Of a stretch of 64,000 nt of DNA, positions 9,602-18,338 are shown piece after piece. The notes under the pieces were generated by a model. The model saw only the letters and a list, made by a program, of their open reading frames with translations, was not told the origin of the DNA and made no database searches. How positions within the stretch are numbered: the stretch's first letter is position 1; the number at the start of each line of letters is the position of its first letter. The DNA is from Panacagrimonas sp052386745 (GTDB lineage: Bacteria > Pseudomonadota > Gammaproteobacteria > Nevskiales > Nevskiaceae). The DNA lies in contig JBQTJW010000016.1 of the NCBI GenBank assembly GCA_052386745.1, positions 62,001 through 126,000 of the forward strand, in the 5' to 3' direction. The position numbers and the translations under genes were made by a program.

Positions 9602-10891
9602 TCAGCAGGCCGGCCCGTTGCCGAACGCCAGCGGAAACCAGAACGGCGGCGGGTCGGGCAGACCGAAGCGCTCCGGGTACTCGGCATTGATGAAATATAG
9701 CCCGCAGGCCGGGGCATTGTAGCCGGCGCGGGTGCGGTCGCGGCCGGCCAGCACCTGCGCCACCCAGTCCTCCGGGCGCTTGCCGCTACCCACGTCCATC
9801 AGCGTGCCGGCGATGTTGCGCACCATATGATGCAGGAAGGCATTGGCGCGGATGTCGATCAGCACAAAACTGCCCTCGCGGCGCACCGCCACGTCGGTGA
9901 CCCGGCGCATGGGCGTGCGCGACTGGCACTCGGCGTCGCGGAAGGCGGAAAAGTCCTGTTCCCCGACCAGCGCCTGGGCTGCGCGATGCATGGCCGCCGC
10001 GTCCAGGTCCCAGGCGACCCACGCGGCGCGGCCCGCGAACAGCGCCGGGCGCGCCCGCGAGTTGTGGATGAAGTAGCGATAGCGCCGCGCCAGCGCCGAA
10101 AAGCGCGCGTGGAAATCGGCCGGCGCCTCGCGCACCCAGCACAGGCTCACGTCCGGCGGCAGCGAGGTGTTGGCGCCCAGCAGCCAGGCGTGGCCCGAGC
10201 GTGCCGCAGATGAATCGAAATGGATGATCTGCCGGTGGCCGTGCACGCCCGCGTCGGTACGTCCGGCAGCAACGGTTTCAACCGCGTGATCCGCCACCTT
10301 CGACAATGCCACTTCCACCGCCGCCTGCACCGACGGCGCGTGTCGCTGCGTCTGCCAGCCCGCGTACCCCCCGCCGTCGTACTCCACCGCCGCGACCCAG
10401 CGCCCAATCTTCGTCGCCGGACGAGCCGCGCCATGCGATGTGAGCGCGGACGCGTGTGGGCGTTCTATGACAAATTTCTTTTTAGGTTCAAGATATTGAA
10501 TATTTACCGTTCTGAGCACTCTTATGATCGCAGGCCTTGCGAGACGGACGAACTCCCTATGAAACCAAGCCGGATATCGTCCATCACCTCGAAATAGCAG
10601 CGGTCGCAACGAAGGGGCTTCCCCACTTAGTCGCCCGTGAAGACCGTTAAGTCTGCGTCTTGTTGACTCGGAACGCAGGAGGTCGGTCTCGATTTCCTTC
10701 TCGGTCTCGATTTCCTTCAACGCAAGCACCACCGAATCGTGCTCGAATAAGTAATCGGCGTCAGCTAAGTTGGGGGAATTCGGGAGGTCATCTGCGATTC
10801 GCTTGCCTCCTGCAATCGCCATGAACTCGTGCCAAGCGGCCTCAACAGGCTCGTGTGGCCCCACGTCCCAGAATCTAGGAATCTCAGTCAT
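9602..10891 (-). CDS. truA: tRNA pseudouridine synthase TruA with a foreign N-terminal extension
   Basis: 429 residues in one frame. Residues about 162-429 are a complete TruA domain: the catalytic aspartate is D213 in AGRTDAGVHG, and AFLHHMVRNIAG is in the C-terminal half. TruA modifies positions 38-40 of tRNA anticodon arms. Residues 1 to about 140 are unrelated. They resemble a poorly characterised family with an ADYLFEHDSVVLALKE segment and appear cut off at the C-terminus. Base composition changes abruptly near 10465, with A/T-rich stretches upstream. No in-frame ATG precedes the TruA domain; the nearest ATG (10434) is in another frame and only an ATT (10408) sits where TruA proteins usually begin. 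Either a chimera is made from 10891 or a rare start is used. Confidence 0.8.
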   Translation of the reverse strand: MTEIPRFWDVGPHEPVEAAWHEFMAIAGGKRIADDLPNSPNLADADYLFEHDSVVLALKEIETEKEIETDLLRSESTRRRLNGLHGRLSGEAPSLRPLLFRGDGRYPAWFHREFVRLARPAIIRVLRTVNIQYLEPKKKFVIERPHASALTSHGAARPATKIGRWVAAVEYDGGGYAGWQTQRHAPSVQAAVEVALSKVADHAVETVAAGRTDAGVHGHRQIIHFDSSAARSGHAWLLGANTSLPPDVSLCWVREAPADFHARFSALARRYRYFIHNSRARPALFAGRAAWVAWDLDAAAMHRAAQALVGEQDFSAFRDAECQSRTPMRRVTDVAVRREGSFVLIDIRANAFLHHMVRNIAGTLMDVGSGKRPEDWVAQVLAGRDRTRAGYNAPACGLYFINAEYPERFGLPDPPPFWFPLAFGNGPAC

Positions 10892-10915
10892 CGCTGGCGC
10901 CCCGCTACCAAAGCG

Positions 10916-10964
10916 GCCAAACGATGTTGTTCAGCGCCAAGACGGCTGCACCGGCTAGTTAGGC
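10916..10964 (-). other. attC-like integron recombination site
   Basis: Read on the minus strand, 49 bases have the four-box layout of an attC: R'' GCCTAAC (fits RYYYAAC), a 6-base spacer, L'' GTGCAGC, a 9-base centre, L' GCTGAAC, a 6-base spacer and R' GTTTGGC (one mismatch to GTTRRRY). The R''/R' and L''/L' boxes are each complementary at 6 of 7 positions, and the spacers are equal. It lies 32 bases after the stop of the 188-residue gene and 24 bases before the ATG of the next frame, exactly where an attC sits between two cassettes, and in the right orientation. It is shorter than most attC sites (usually 55 bases or more). Confidence 0.55.
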
Positions 10965-10996
10965 ACCACCCACCGACTCCTTGGGATCGACCTCTT

Positions 10997-11563
10997 TCAC
11001 TTCTGCGAGTAAGCGCCATCCTGCAGATTACGCTCTACCCTCCACAGGAATGAACACTGCCATAACCCGAGAGCCCCGCACATGATTCCAGATCCAGTTG
11101 CGAGTCCGTCATAATTCGCAATGGCGGAGTTTTCTTGAGCGCACAAATCAGCAACGAGAAGACCTACACCTGAAATCGTCGCGAAGTGCGCAATCGACCA
11201 TCGATATGTGAGGTAGTCGCTAATCGAGGTGGTTAGGTGCCCAGCATGCCGCCACCATAGAAATTTTGTATAGGGGCGGTCATACGCCCATTTGGGGCCT
11301 TCGTGCGAGGACGGTGCGGACCATTTGAATTTCCAGGCGACAATGTCGCCGACTGTCCATAGAAATAGACGGTAGAGGGAAAAAGTGGCCATGCCCACTA
11401 GCACCGCAATGACGGCGGTCGTAACGTCTCGGTTCTCAACGCTCGCTACGAGGTCCTTGTAGTCGGAGCGCGAAAAAACGAAAAGCGACGTCACAACTGC
11501 ACCGGTCAAAAGATACCTGATCGCATGTTCGAGACTTGTAATCGCCTTGGAAAGCAGGTCCAT
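10997..11563 (-). CDS. Hypothetical membrane protein, cassette-like
   Basis: 188 residues with three or four hydrophobic segments (about 14-31, 47-69, 126-144 and 155-172) and a polar, Trp-rich loop between the second and third. I do not recognise the family. A good ribosome site (GGAGAG) precedes the ATG. The gene is A/T-richer than its chromosomal neighbours and is followed at a short distance by the attC-like site, the arrangement of an integron gene cassette. Codon use and context suggest recent acquisition. A membrane-acting role is all that can be inferred. Confidence 0.6.
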   Translation of the reverse strand: MDLLSKAITSLEHAIRYLLTGAVVTSLFVFSRSDYKDLVASVENRDVTTAVIAVLVGMATFSLYRLFLWTVGDIVAWKFKWSAPSSHEGPKWAYDRPYTKFLWWRHAGHLTTSISDYLTYRWSIAHFATISGVGLLVADLCAQENSAIANYDGLATGSGIMCGALGLWQCSFLWRVERNLQDGAYSQK

Positions 11564-11733
11564 GCATTTTCTCTCCGATCGAATAGCATCGCTCAGGCTT
11601 TAAGACAGTGTGAATTCTGCTGAGCGAAGCGCTGACGTCGGCGGAGGCTATGACGCGGGTCAACGTTTCGCCATACCCGCCGGAGCGAGTAGACATTTCG
11701 CTCATTGTTCGAATCCCTTCAACGGCGGTCAGC

Positions 11734-11893
11734 ATGGAAAACAATAGCACCGTGTTCGTGGGCCTGGATGTCCACAAGGATTCGATTGTCGCGGCGTATA
11801 CAGTGGGATTTTGGCGAGGTGCAGCCTTTGGGCAAGATCGGCGTTTTGGACCGTGACATTGATCGGTTGCGCTGCACAATCGCCATGACGTGA
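11734..11893 (+). pseudogene. IS110-family transposase remnant
   Basis: From the ATG at 11734 the frame reads MENNSTVFVGLDVHKDSIVA, the start of an IS110-type DEDD transposase with the first catalytic aspartate in GLDVHKDS. After about 28 codons the homology shifts to another frame (GEVQPLGKIGVLDRDID and onward to about 11893) and then ends. An internal frameshift or deletion and the loss of most of the roughly 340-residue protein make it a dead fragment. It lies between the cassette-like gene and fimV and marks past mobile activity at this junction. Confidence 0.65.
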
Positions 11894-11951
11894 CGACAAC
11901 CAGCACAAGCTTTCGACTACGGTCCTCGACGGCGGAAATCTTTTCAAGGCG

Positions 11952-14147
11952 TCACTTGCCCGCGAGCCGTCGCAGCAACTGGGCGGCCTCGCGCTTCTGC
12001 TCGTCGCTGCCCGAGACCGTGACGTGTTCCAGCAGGCTGCGCGCGGTGGTGGCGTCGCCCATCTCCACGTAGGCGCGGGCGAGGTCCAGGCTGGTGGCGT
12101 GGTCGTCGCCCGTACCCACCACGTCGCTGTCGGGTTCGGGCTGGAAATCCAGCAGCTCGATATCGCCGAGATCCAGTTCAAGGCCCTGATCTTCTGCGCC
12201 CTTCCCGCCGCCGTCGGCCAGGTCGAAATCGCGGCGGTCCATCACGGTTTCCGGCATCGGCCGATCCGTCCTGACCTCCGCATCGCCGAGGTCGAACTCC
12301 CCGAGGTCGAAGTCCAGCCCGGAGTCGGCATCGGGATTGCGCGGCTCCGGCAGCGGCAGTTCGAGCTCCTCGATGCTGAAGCTCAGACCGTCGTCCACCC
12401 GCACGGCCGTTCCAGGCTCCGTGACCGGCGCGGTACCGGCCGCACCAAGGTCCGTGGCGGGATCTGGCGCCGGCGGCACCGCTTCGGCGAACAGGGCGCT
12501 CGTCGGAAACAGCTCCTTGCCCATGGTCGCGATGCGCACCCAGTCGCTCTTGCCCAGCCGCGGCCGCAGGCGCTCCGCAATCTGCAGAAACTCGGTCGGG
12601 CGACCCGCGGCGTAGTAGATCTCGGCGAGCTTGAGACTCAGGTCCGAACGGTCGGGCTGCTTGGCCAGCGCCTGCTGCAGCATGAGCGCCGCTTCGTCGA
12701 ACAGGCCGTAAGCCTGGTGGAATTCCGCTTCCGCGAGCGGATCGTCGCTGTCCAGATCGATGCGCGTCGTGCTGCTGTCGAAGCGCGACACCACCGATCC
12801 CTCGCTCATCAGCACCGTGCCCGCGGCACCGGCAAGGCCGGCAGCGGCAGGCGATGGGGGCACTACGGCGCTGGATCGATGCCGGCCCGGCTCGGCTGGT
12901 GAATCCGCGCCTTCCTCCCCCGCTGGAGCCGGTCTTGGCAACCGGCCGGCCAGGACCTGCTCGGACAGCGGCACCTGGGACGCCAGCCGCGCCTCGCGCT
13001 CCGCTTCTTCCTCCTGTTTGCGCAGGACTTTCCGCCGGTGGCTCGCGCGCAGGAACGAAAGGACCAGCAGCAGCGCCACGAGGCCCACGATCGGATAGAG
13101 CAATGGCCTGACCCAGGCGGCGCCCGAGGCGACGGATGCGGGCACCGGCCCGGTCCCGATCTCGTCGACGGTGAGTACGCCCGGCGGGGGCGCCGGTGCT
13201 GCGGGTGCGCTATTGGGCGGCGGGGCGGCGGCTTTCTCGCCTGCGGACGAGGGCTCTGGGTCTACCCCGATTTCCGACTCGGGATCGGGCTCCGGCGCTG
13301 CTTCCGGTTCGGCCTTGCCTTCAGCCGCCTCGCCCTCCTCCTGCGTGGTCTCGTCGGGTGAGCCTCCCGCCGGTTCGGCCGGCGGGGGTGCCGGCCGTTC
13401 GGCGATCCGGGCAGTGACGATGTCCCGGGTCTGGCGGATAGTGTCCGGGTCGGGCACCTGGAGAACCGCGCCCACGGCAAGATTGTTGAAATTGCCGTCG
13501 GGGAAGAGCCCCGGGTTGGCGGCCATGAACGCGGACATGACCTGGCCGAGGGCCATTTCGGGATACGGCCGGAAATTGACCGAGATCGTCGACAGTGACT
13601 CGCCCTTCTTCACCGGTCCGTAGGTGGGTGAGTGGACCGGCACTGCCGGTGCAGCGGGCTCGGCAGGCGGAACGGGCGTCGCCGCGGGTGTCGCTTCCGT
13701 CGCGTCTGTCCCGTCCGTCGCGCTGTCGTCCGACGCCACCTGGGCGCCGTTCGCGGGCGGCGGATCGAGCAGGACTGTGAATTCACGCAGGATGCGCGGC
13801 CCGCCCGAGGTTCGGATCTCCAGGATCAGGCCGATGAGCGGCTCGCGTGCAATCGAGGGGCTGCGCAGCACGATCCGCGGCTGGCTGTCCGCGGTGACGA
13901 CCGAAATATCGACCGTCGACAGGTAGGCCAGGCGCTCCATCCCCGCACGCGCGAAGGCGGCGTTGTCGGCCAGCTCCGCGCGGATGCTTTCGGCCTCCCC
14001 CGGCGCCAGCGAGGTGATCGGAATGACCGCCGAAAATGGCTGGTTGAGGTGAGACTTCAGCCGGAGTTCGCCGAGACCGAGCGCAAGAACCGGCTGCAGC
14101 ACGGACCCCAGCAGGAGAGCCGTTGCAACCGTCAGCGTTCGAAACAT
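11952..14147 (-). CDS. fimV: FimV/HubP-family polar LysM protein
   Basis: 731 residues from MFRTLTVATALLLGSV. Signal peptide about 1-23, the conserved FimV N-terminal domain (LGELRLKSHLNQPF, 26-39), a LysM-like peptidoglycan-binding segment (about 177-233, ending VGAVLQVPD), an acidic Pro-rich linker, one membrane helix (about 349-367), cytoplasmic TPR-like repeats, and the conserved C-terminal FimV domain (DLARAYVEMGD through ARSLLEHV). FimV organises cell poles and type IV pilus or chemotaxis machinery. An upstream in-frame extension was rejected because homology and signal peptide begin at this ATG. The C-terminus is intact, so the neighbouring insertion lies outside the gene. Confidence 0.92.
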   Translation of the reverse strand: MFRTLTVATALLLGSVLQPVLALGLGELRLKSHLNQPFSAVIPITSLAPGEAESIRAELADNAAFARAGMERLAYLSTVDISVVTADSQPRIVLRSPSIAREPLIGLILEIRTSGGPRILREFTVLLDPPPANGAQVASDDSATDGTDATEATPAATPVPPAEPAAPAVPVHSPTYGPVKKGESLSTISVNFRPYPEMALGQVMSAFMAANPGLFPDGNFNNLAVGAVLQVPDPDTIRQTRDIVTARIAERPAPPPAEPAGGSPDETTQEEGEAAEGKAEPEAAPEPDPESEIGVDPEPSSAGEKAAAPPPNSAPAAPAPPPGVLTVDEIGTGPVPASVASGAAWVRPLLYPIVGLVALLLVLSFLRASHRRKVLRKQEEEAEREARLASQVPLSEQVLAGRLPRPAPAGEEGADSPAEPGRHRSSAVVPPSPAAAGLAGAAGTVLMSEGSVVSRFDSSTTRIDLDSDDPLAEAEFHQAYGLFDEAALMLQQALAKQPDRSDLSLKLAEIYYAAGRPTEFLQIAERLRPRLGKSDWVRIATMGKELFPTSALFAEAVPPAPDPATDLGAAGTAPVTEPGTAVRVDDGLSFSIEELELPLPEPRNPDADSGLDFDLGEFDLGDAEVRTDRPMPETVMDRRDFDLADGGGKGAEDQGLELDLGDIELLDFQPEPDSDVVGTGDDHATSLDLARAYVEMGDATTARSLLEHVTVSGSDEQKREAAQLLRRLAGK

Positions 14148-14232
14148 GGCGGGGGCTCCAGAGGCGTACAGTGACGACGGGCGAACATCGCGGAACCGCG
14201 AGCCCCAGGCGAGGCGGACCTGCGGCAAGCGG

Positions 14233-14244
14233 CCTGTATACAGG
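14233..14244. promoter_or_regulatory. 12-bp perfect palindrome upstream of fimV
   Basis: CCTGTATACAGG, a perfect palindrome in the 139-base gap between asd and fimV, about 86 bases before the fimV start. It could be an operator. It has CTGT/ACAG ends like a LexA box but the spacer is far too short. No assignment is made. Confidence 0.3.
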
Positions 14245-14286
14245 ATTCGCCCCCGGCTCTCCAAGCGGCGAATTGTTGAACCCGGT

Positions 14287-15402
14287 TCAGGCCTTAAGCA
14301 GGATTCGCAGCATGCGTCGCAGCGGTTCGGCCGCACCCCACAGCAGCTGATCGCCGCAGGTGAATGCCGCCAGGTACTTCGGCCCCATGTTGAGCTTGCG
14401 CAGCCGTCCCACCGGCACGTGCAGCTTGCCGCTGACCGCGGCCGGCGTGAGCTCGCGGATGGCGACGTCCCGCTGGTTGGGAATGACGCGCACCCAGTCG
14501 TTGGCGCTGCCGACGAGCTGCTCGATCTCGGCCAGCGGCAGATCGCGGTTGAGCTTGATGGTCAGCGCCTGCGAGTGGCAGCGCATGGCGCCCACGCGCA
14601 CGCAGATGCCATCCACCGGCAGCCGGTTGTTCTCGCGCCCGAGGATCTTGTTGGTCTCCGCCTGCCCCTTCCACTCTTCCTTGGACTGGCCGTTGTCGAG
14701 CTGCTTGTCGATCCACGGGATCAGGCTGCCCGCCAACGGCACGCCGAAGTTCTGGGTGGGGAATCCGGGCGAACGGATCGTGGCCGCGACCTTGGCATCA
14801 ATGTCCAGGATGGCGCTGCGCTCGTCCGCCAGTTCCGCGGCCACGGAGGCATGCACCTGGCCCATCTGGCCCAGCAGCTCGCGCATGTTCTGCGCGCCCG
14901 CGCCGCTCGCAGCCTGGTAGGTCATGGCGCTGACCCACTCCACGAGGTTGGCGCGAAACAGGCCGCCGAGCGCCATCAGCATCAGGCTCACGGTGCAGTT
15001 GCCGCCGATGAAGTCACGCACGCCGGCATGCAGCGCCTGGTCGATGACCTCGCGGTTGACCGGGTCGAGAATGATCACGGCGTCCGGCTTCATGCGCAGG
15101 GTGGAGGCGGCGTCGATCCAGTAGCCCTTCCAGCCGGCGGCGCGCAGGCGCGGGTAGACCTCGCTGGTGTAGTCGCCGCCCTGGCAGGAAATGATGGTTT
15201 CCATGGCCTTGAGCGCCTCGATGTTCAGGGCATCGGCCAGCGGCGCCGTCGCCTTTCCCACGGCCGGCCCCGCGCCGCCCACGCTCGAGGTGGTGAAGAA
15301 CTGCGGCTCGAGCAGCGCAAAGTCCTGCTCCTCCTGCATGCGCTGCATGAGCACCGAACCCACCATGCCGCGCCAGCCCACGAAACCCACTTTCATCGAC
15401 AT
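14287..15402 (-). CDS. asd: Aspartate-semialdehyde dehydrogenase Asd
   Basis: 371 residues, the long proteobacterial type. The NADP-binding GWRGMVGS is at 9-16 and the catalytic cysteine is C136 in GGNCTVSL. The enzyme reduces aspartyl phosphate to aspartate semialdehyde, the branch point to lysine/diaminopimelate, threonine and methionine. The ATG at 15402 is preferred over a TTG two codons upstream because a GGAGA ribosome site lies at the right distance. It sits between leuB and fimV as in Pseudomonas. Confidence 0.96.
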   Translation of the reverse strand: MSMKVGFVGWRGMVGSVLMQRMQEEQDFALLEPQFFTTSSVGGAGPAVGKATAPLADALNIEALKAMETIISCQGGDYTSEVYPRLRAAGWKGYWIDAASTLRMKPDAVIILDPVNREVIDQALHAGVRDFIGGNCTVSLMLMALGGLFRANLVEWVSAMTYQAASGAGAQNMRELLGQMGQVHASVAAELADERSAILDIDAKVAATIRSPGFPTQNFGVPLAGSLIPWIDKQLDNGQSKEEWKGQAETNKILGRENNRLPVDGICVRVGAMRCHSQALTIKLNRDLPLAEIEQLVGSANDWVRVIPNQRDVAIRELTPAAVSGKLHVPVGRLRKLNMGPKYLAAFTCGDQLLWGAAEPLRRMLRILLKA

Positions 15403-15529
15403 CGCCAATCTCCACTGCTGACCACTGTGATCAATAGGCCGGGCCCGGTCGGGCCAAGCGTTCTCGCCGTCCGCGCAAGCGCGGAACCGCGACGGTTCAA
15501 CTGCGCGTCAGCCGCGCATCAACGACGCA

Positions 15530-16606
15530 TCAGCTGCGCAGCGCGGCAACCACCGCGTCGCCCATCTCGCGCGTGCCGATGACCTTCTCGCCCCTGATGG
15601 CGATGTCGCCGGTGCGGTGCCCCTGCCGCAGCACCGTGCGCACGGCGGTCTCGATGCGTCCGGACAGGTCGGCGCGGTTGAAGCTGTACTTGAACATCAT
15701 GGCCACCGACAGGATCGTGGCCAGGGGATTGGCCTTGTTCTGGTTCATGATGTCCGGCGCGCTGCCGTGGATGGGCTCGTACAGGCCCTTGTTGTGGGCG
15801 TCCAGCGAGGCCGAGGGCAGCATGCCGATGGAACCCGCCAGCATCGAGGCCTCGTCGGACAGGATGTCGCCGAAGATGTTGCCGGTGACGATCACGTCGA
15901 ACTGCCTGGGGTTCTTCAGCAGCTGCATGGCGGCGTTGTCCACGTACATGTGGCTCAGCGCCACGTCCGGGTAGTCCCGACCGATGCGGATCACCACCTC
16001 GCGCCACAGCCGCGAGGTCTCCAGCACGTTCTCCTTGTCCACGCTGCACAGCTTGCGGCTGCGCTTGCGCGCCGCCTCGAAGCCGACGCGTGCGATGCGC
16101 TCGATCTCCGGCACGCTGTAGCGCATGGTGTCGTAGCCCTCGTCGTGGCCGTCCGCGGTCTTGCGCCGGCCGCGCGGCTCGCCGAAGTAGATGTCGCCGG
16201 TCAGCTCGCGCAGGATCAGCAGGTCCAGACCCGCGATCACCTCCTTCTTGAGCGTGGAGGCGTCGGCCAATTCCTCGTAGGCCAGCGCCGGGCGCAGGTT
16301 GGCGAACAGGTTCAGGTCCTTGCGGATGCCCAGGATGCCGCGCTCCGGGCGCATGGCGCGCGGCAGGTCGTCATACTTCGGACCGCCGACGGCGCCCATG
16401 AGAATGGCATCGGCCGCGCGCGCCGCCTGCTGCGTGGACTCGGGGTAAGGGGTTCCCTCGGCGTCGTAGGCCGCGCCGCCGAGCAGCGCGTAGGTCAGGG
16501 CAATCTTCTCGCCGCCCGCCTTGAGCACTTCCAGCACTTTCACCGCCTCGGCGAGGATTTCGGGGCCAATGCCGTCGCCCGGCAGGATGAGGATCTTGTA
16601 GGTCAT
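15530..16606 (-). CDS. leuB: 3-isopropylmalate dehydrogenase LeuB
   Basis: 358 residues from MTYKILILPGDGIGPEI. The family signature spans the NIFGDILSDEAS region and LPSASLDAHNKGLYEPIHGS near the C-terminus. It oxidises and decarboxylates 3-isopropylmalate with NAD+ in leucine synthesis. It starts 1 base after the stop of the upstream methyltransferase, so it is probably in the same transcript. The 127-base gap to asd contains a small perfect hairpin at 15471-15484 (CCGCGC, AA, GCGCGG) and short near-repeats around the leuB stop. Confidence 0.96.
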   Translation of the reverse strand: MTYKILILPGDGIGPEILAEAVKVLEVLKAGGEKIALTYALLGGAAYDAEGTPYPESTQQAARAADAILMGAVGGPKYDDLPRAMRPERGILGIRKDLNLFANLRPALAYEELADASTLKKEVIAGLDLLILRELTGDIYFGEPRGRRKTADGHDEGYDTMRYSVPEIERIARVGFEAARKRSRKLCSVDKENVLETSRLWREVVIRIGRDYPDVALSHMYVDNAAMQLLKNPRQFDVIVTGNIFGDILSDEASMLAGSIGMLPSASLDAHNKGLYEPIHGSAPDIMNQNKANPLATILSVAMMFKYSFNRADLSGRIETAVRTVLRQGHRTGDIAIRGEKVIGTREMGDAVVAALRS

Positions 16607-16607
16607 G

Positions 16608-17396
<789 letters not shown>

Positions 17397-17398
17397 GG

Positions 17399-18304
17399 CT
17401 ACTTCTTGGGCAGCGCGTAGGCTCGCAGCTCGTTGTTGACCATCATCGGCACCAGCAGCCACTTGCCGGGGACGATGCCGATGTCGGCCGTGCCCTGCTC
17501 CAGCTGCAGCCAGGTCTTGACGGTTCCGTCGGCCGCGACGTGCAGGATCTTGCCCGCCATCCAGTCGCTGACGAAGTATCCCTTCCTGCCATCGGCCTGG
17601 AGGCCGTCGATGTTGGCCAGCGGCAGCGCGCTGAAACGGTCGGCAATGCCTTCCTCGTCCAGCTGCATCGTCTTGATCCGGCCCGGGACCTTGGTCATGA
17701 AGTTCTCGTCGGCCACGCCCCAGGACCCGATGATCAGGTTCTCGCCTTCCACCAGCAGGCCGTTGGGGAATTCGAGCGCCGGGTCGTGGACCAGCTCCGC
17801 GAAGTTGCCGTCGCCGAGGTACCAGATCGAATTGTTTCCGAAGTCCGACACGTAGACGCGCGCCACCTGCCCCTTGAAATTGCTGCGCGGCTCGACCGCC
17901 ACGTCGTTCAGCCCGACCGCACCCGGCGCCTTGTAGCGCTTGACCACCTGCGCGGTCTTCACGTCGATCTCCACGAGCTGGTCGATGTCGGTGACATACA
18001 GGTGCCCCTGCGCGTAGCCCAGGCCCTTGGGCGCGTCCAGGCCCGTAACCCAGTCCAGCTTCACCAGCTTGCCCGAGGCATCGATACGCGAAATGAAGCC
18101 GTTGCCGTCCTTGGTCAGCGGCGCGCCGTTGATGCTGCTGACGAAGATCGCATTCTCGGCGGGCACGTACAGGGCGGATTCCGGGGTGGACAGGCCTTTG
18201 ACGACCCAGGCCGGGGCGACCGCCGGCGCGGATTCGCCGGCGATGGCGGCACCGGAAAACACGAACGCGAGCACCAACTGGCACAGGCAACGGAATCTGT
18301 TCAT
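17399..18304 (-). CDS. Exported SMP-30/gluconolactonase-like beta-propeller protein
   Basis: 301 residues. A cleavable signal peptide (about 1-22, ending AAIA) precedes a six-bladed-propeller-like sequence (LSTPESALYVPAENAIFVS, LDAPKGLGYAQGHLYVTDID, FPNGLLVEGENLIIGSWG, NIDGLQADGRKGYFVSDW) typical of SMP-30/strictosidine-synthase-like proteins, which are often calcium-dependent lactonases. It should act in the periplasm. Its place inside the leucine operon, between leuD and the methyltransferase, is unusual. The fold is likely; the substrate is unknown. Confidence 0.7.
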   Translation of the reverse strand: MNRFRCLCQLVLAFVFSGAAIAGESAPAVAPAWVVKGLSTPESALYVPAENAIFVSSINGAPLTKDGNGFISRIDASGKLVKLDWVTGLDAPKGLGYAQGHLYVTDIDQLVEIDVKTAQVVKRYKAPGAVGLNDVAVEPRSNFKGQVARVYVSDFGNNSIWYLGDGNFAELVHDPALEFPNGLLVEGENLIIGSWGVADENFMTKVPGRIKTMQLDEEGIADRFSALPLANIDGLQADGRKGYFVSDWMAGKILHVAADGTVKTWLQLEQGTADIGIVPGKWLLVPMMVNNELRAYALPKK

Positions 18305-18338
18305 GCGTTTCTCCTTCTTTGGATTGAGCAGCTTGGGT

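Larger units (their letters stand above)
10465..11945. mobile_element. Inserted low-GC segment between fimV and truA (integron-cassette remnant)
   Basis: fimV and truA are neighbours in many gammaproteobacteria. Here about 1.5 kb with visibly higher A/T content separates them. It contains a small membrane-protein gene, an attC-like site, a truncated second cassette-like gene fused to truA, and an IS110 transposase fragment on the fimV side. No integrase gene or attI is present in the window. Boundaries are estimates: the left one is where the G/C-rich truA codons resume, and the right one is just before the fimV stop codon at 11952. Confidence 0.5.

Noticed and set aside
14233..14244. LexA/SOS box reading of the CCTGTATACAGG palindrome
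   Set aside because: LexA boxes need CTGT and ACAG eight bases apart; here only two bases separate them.
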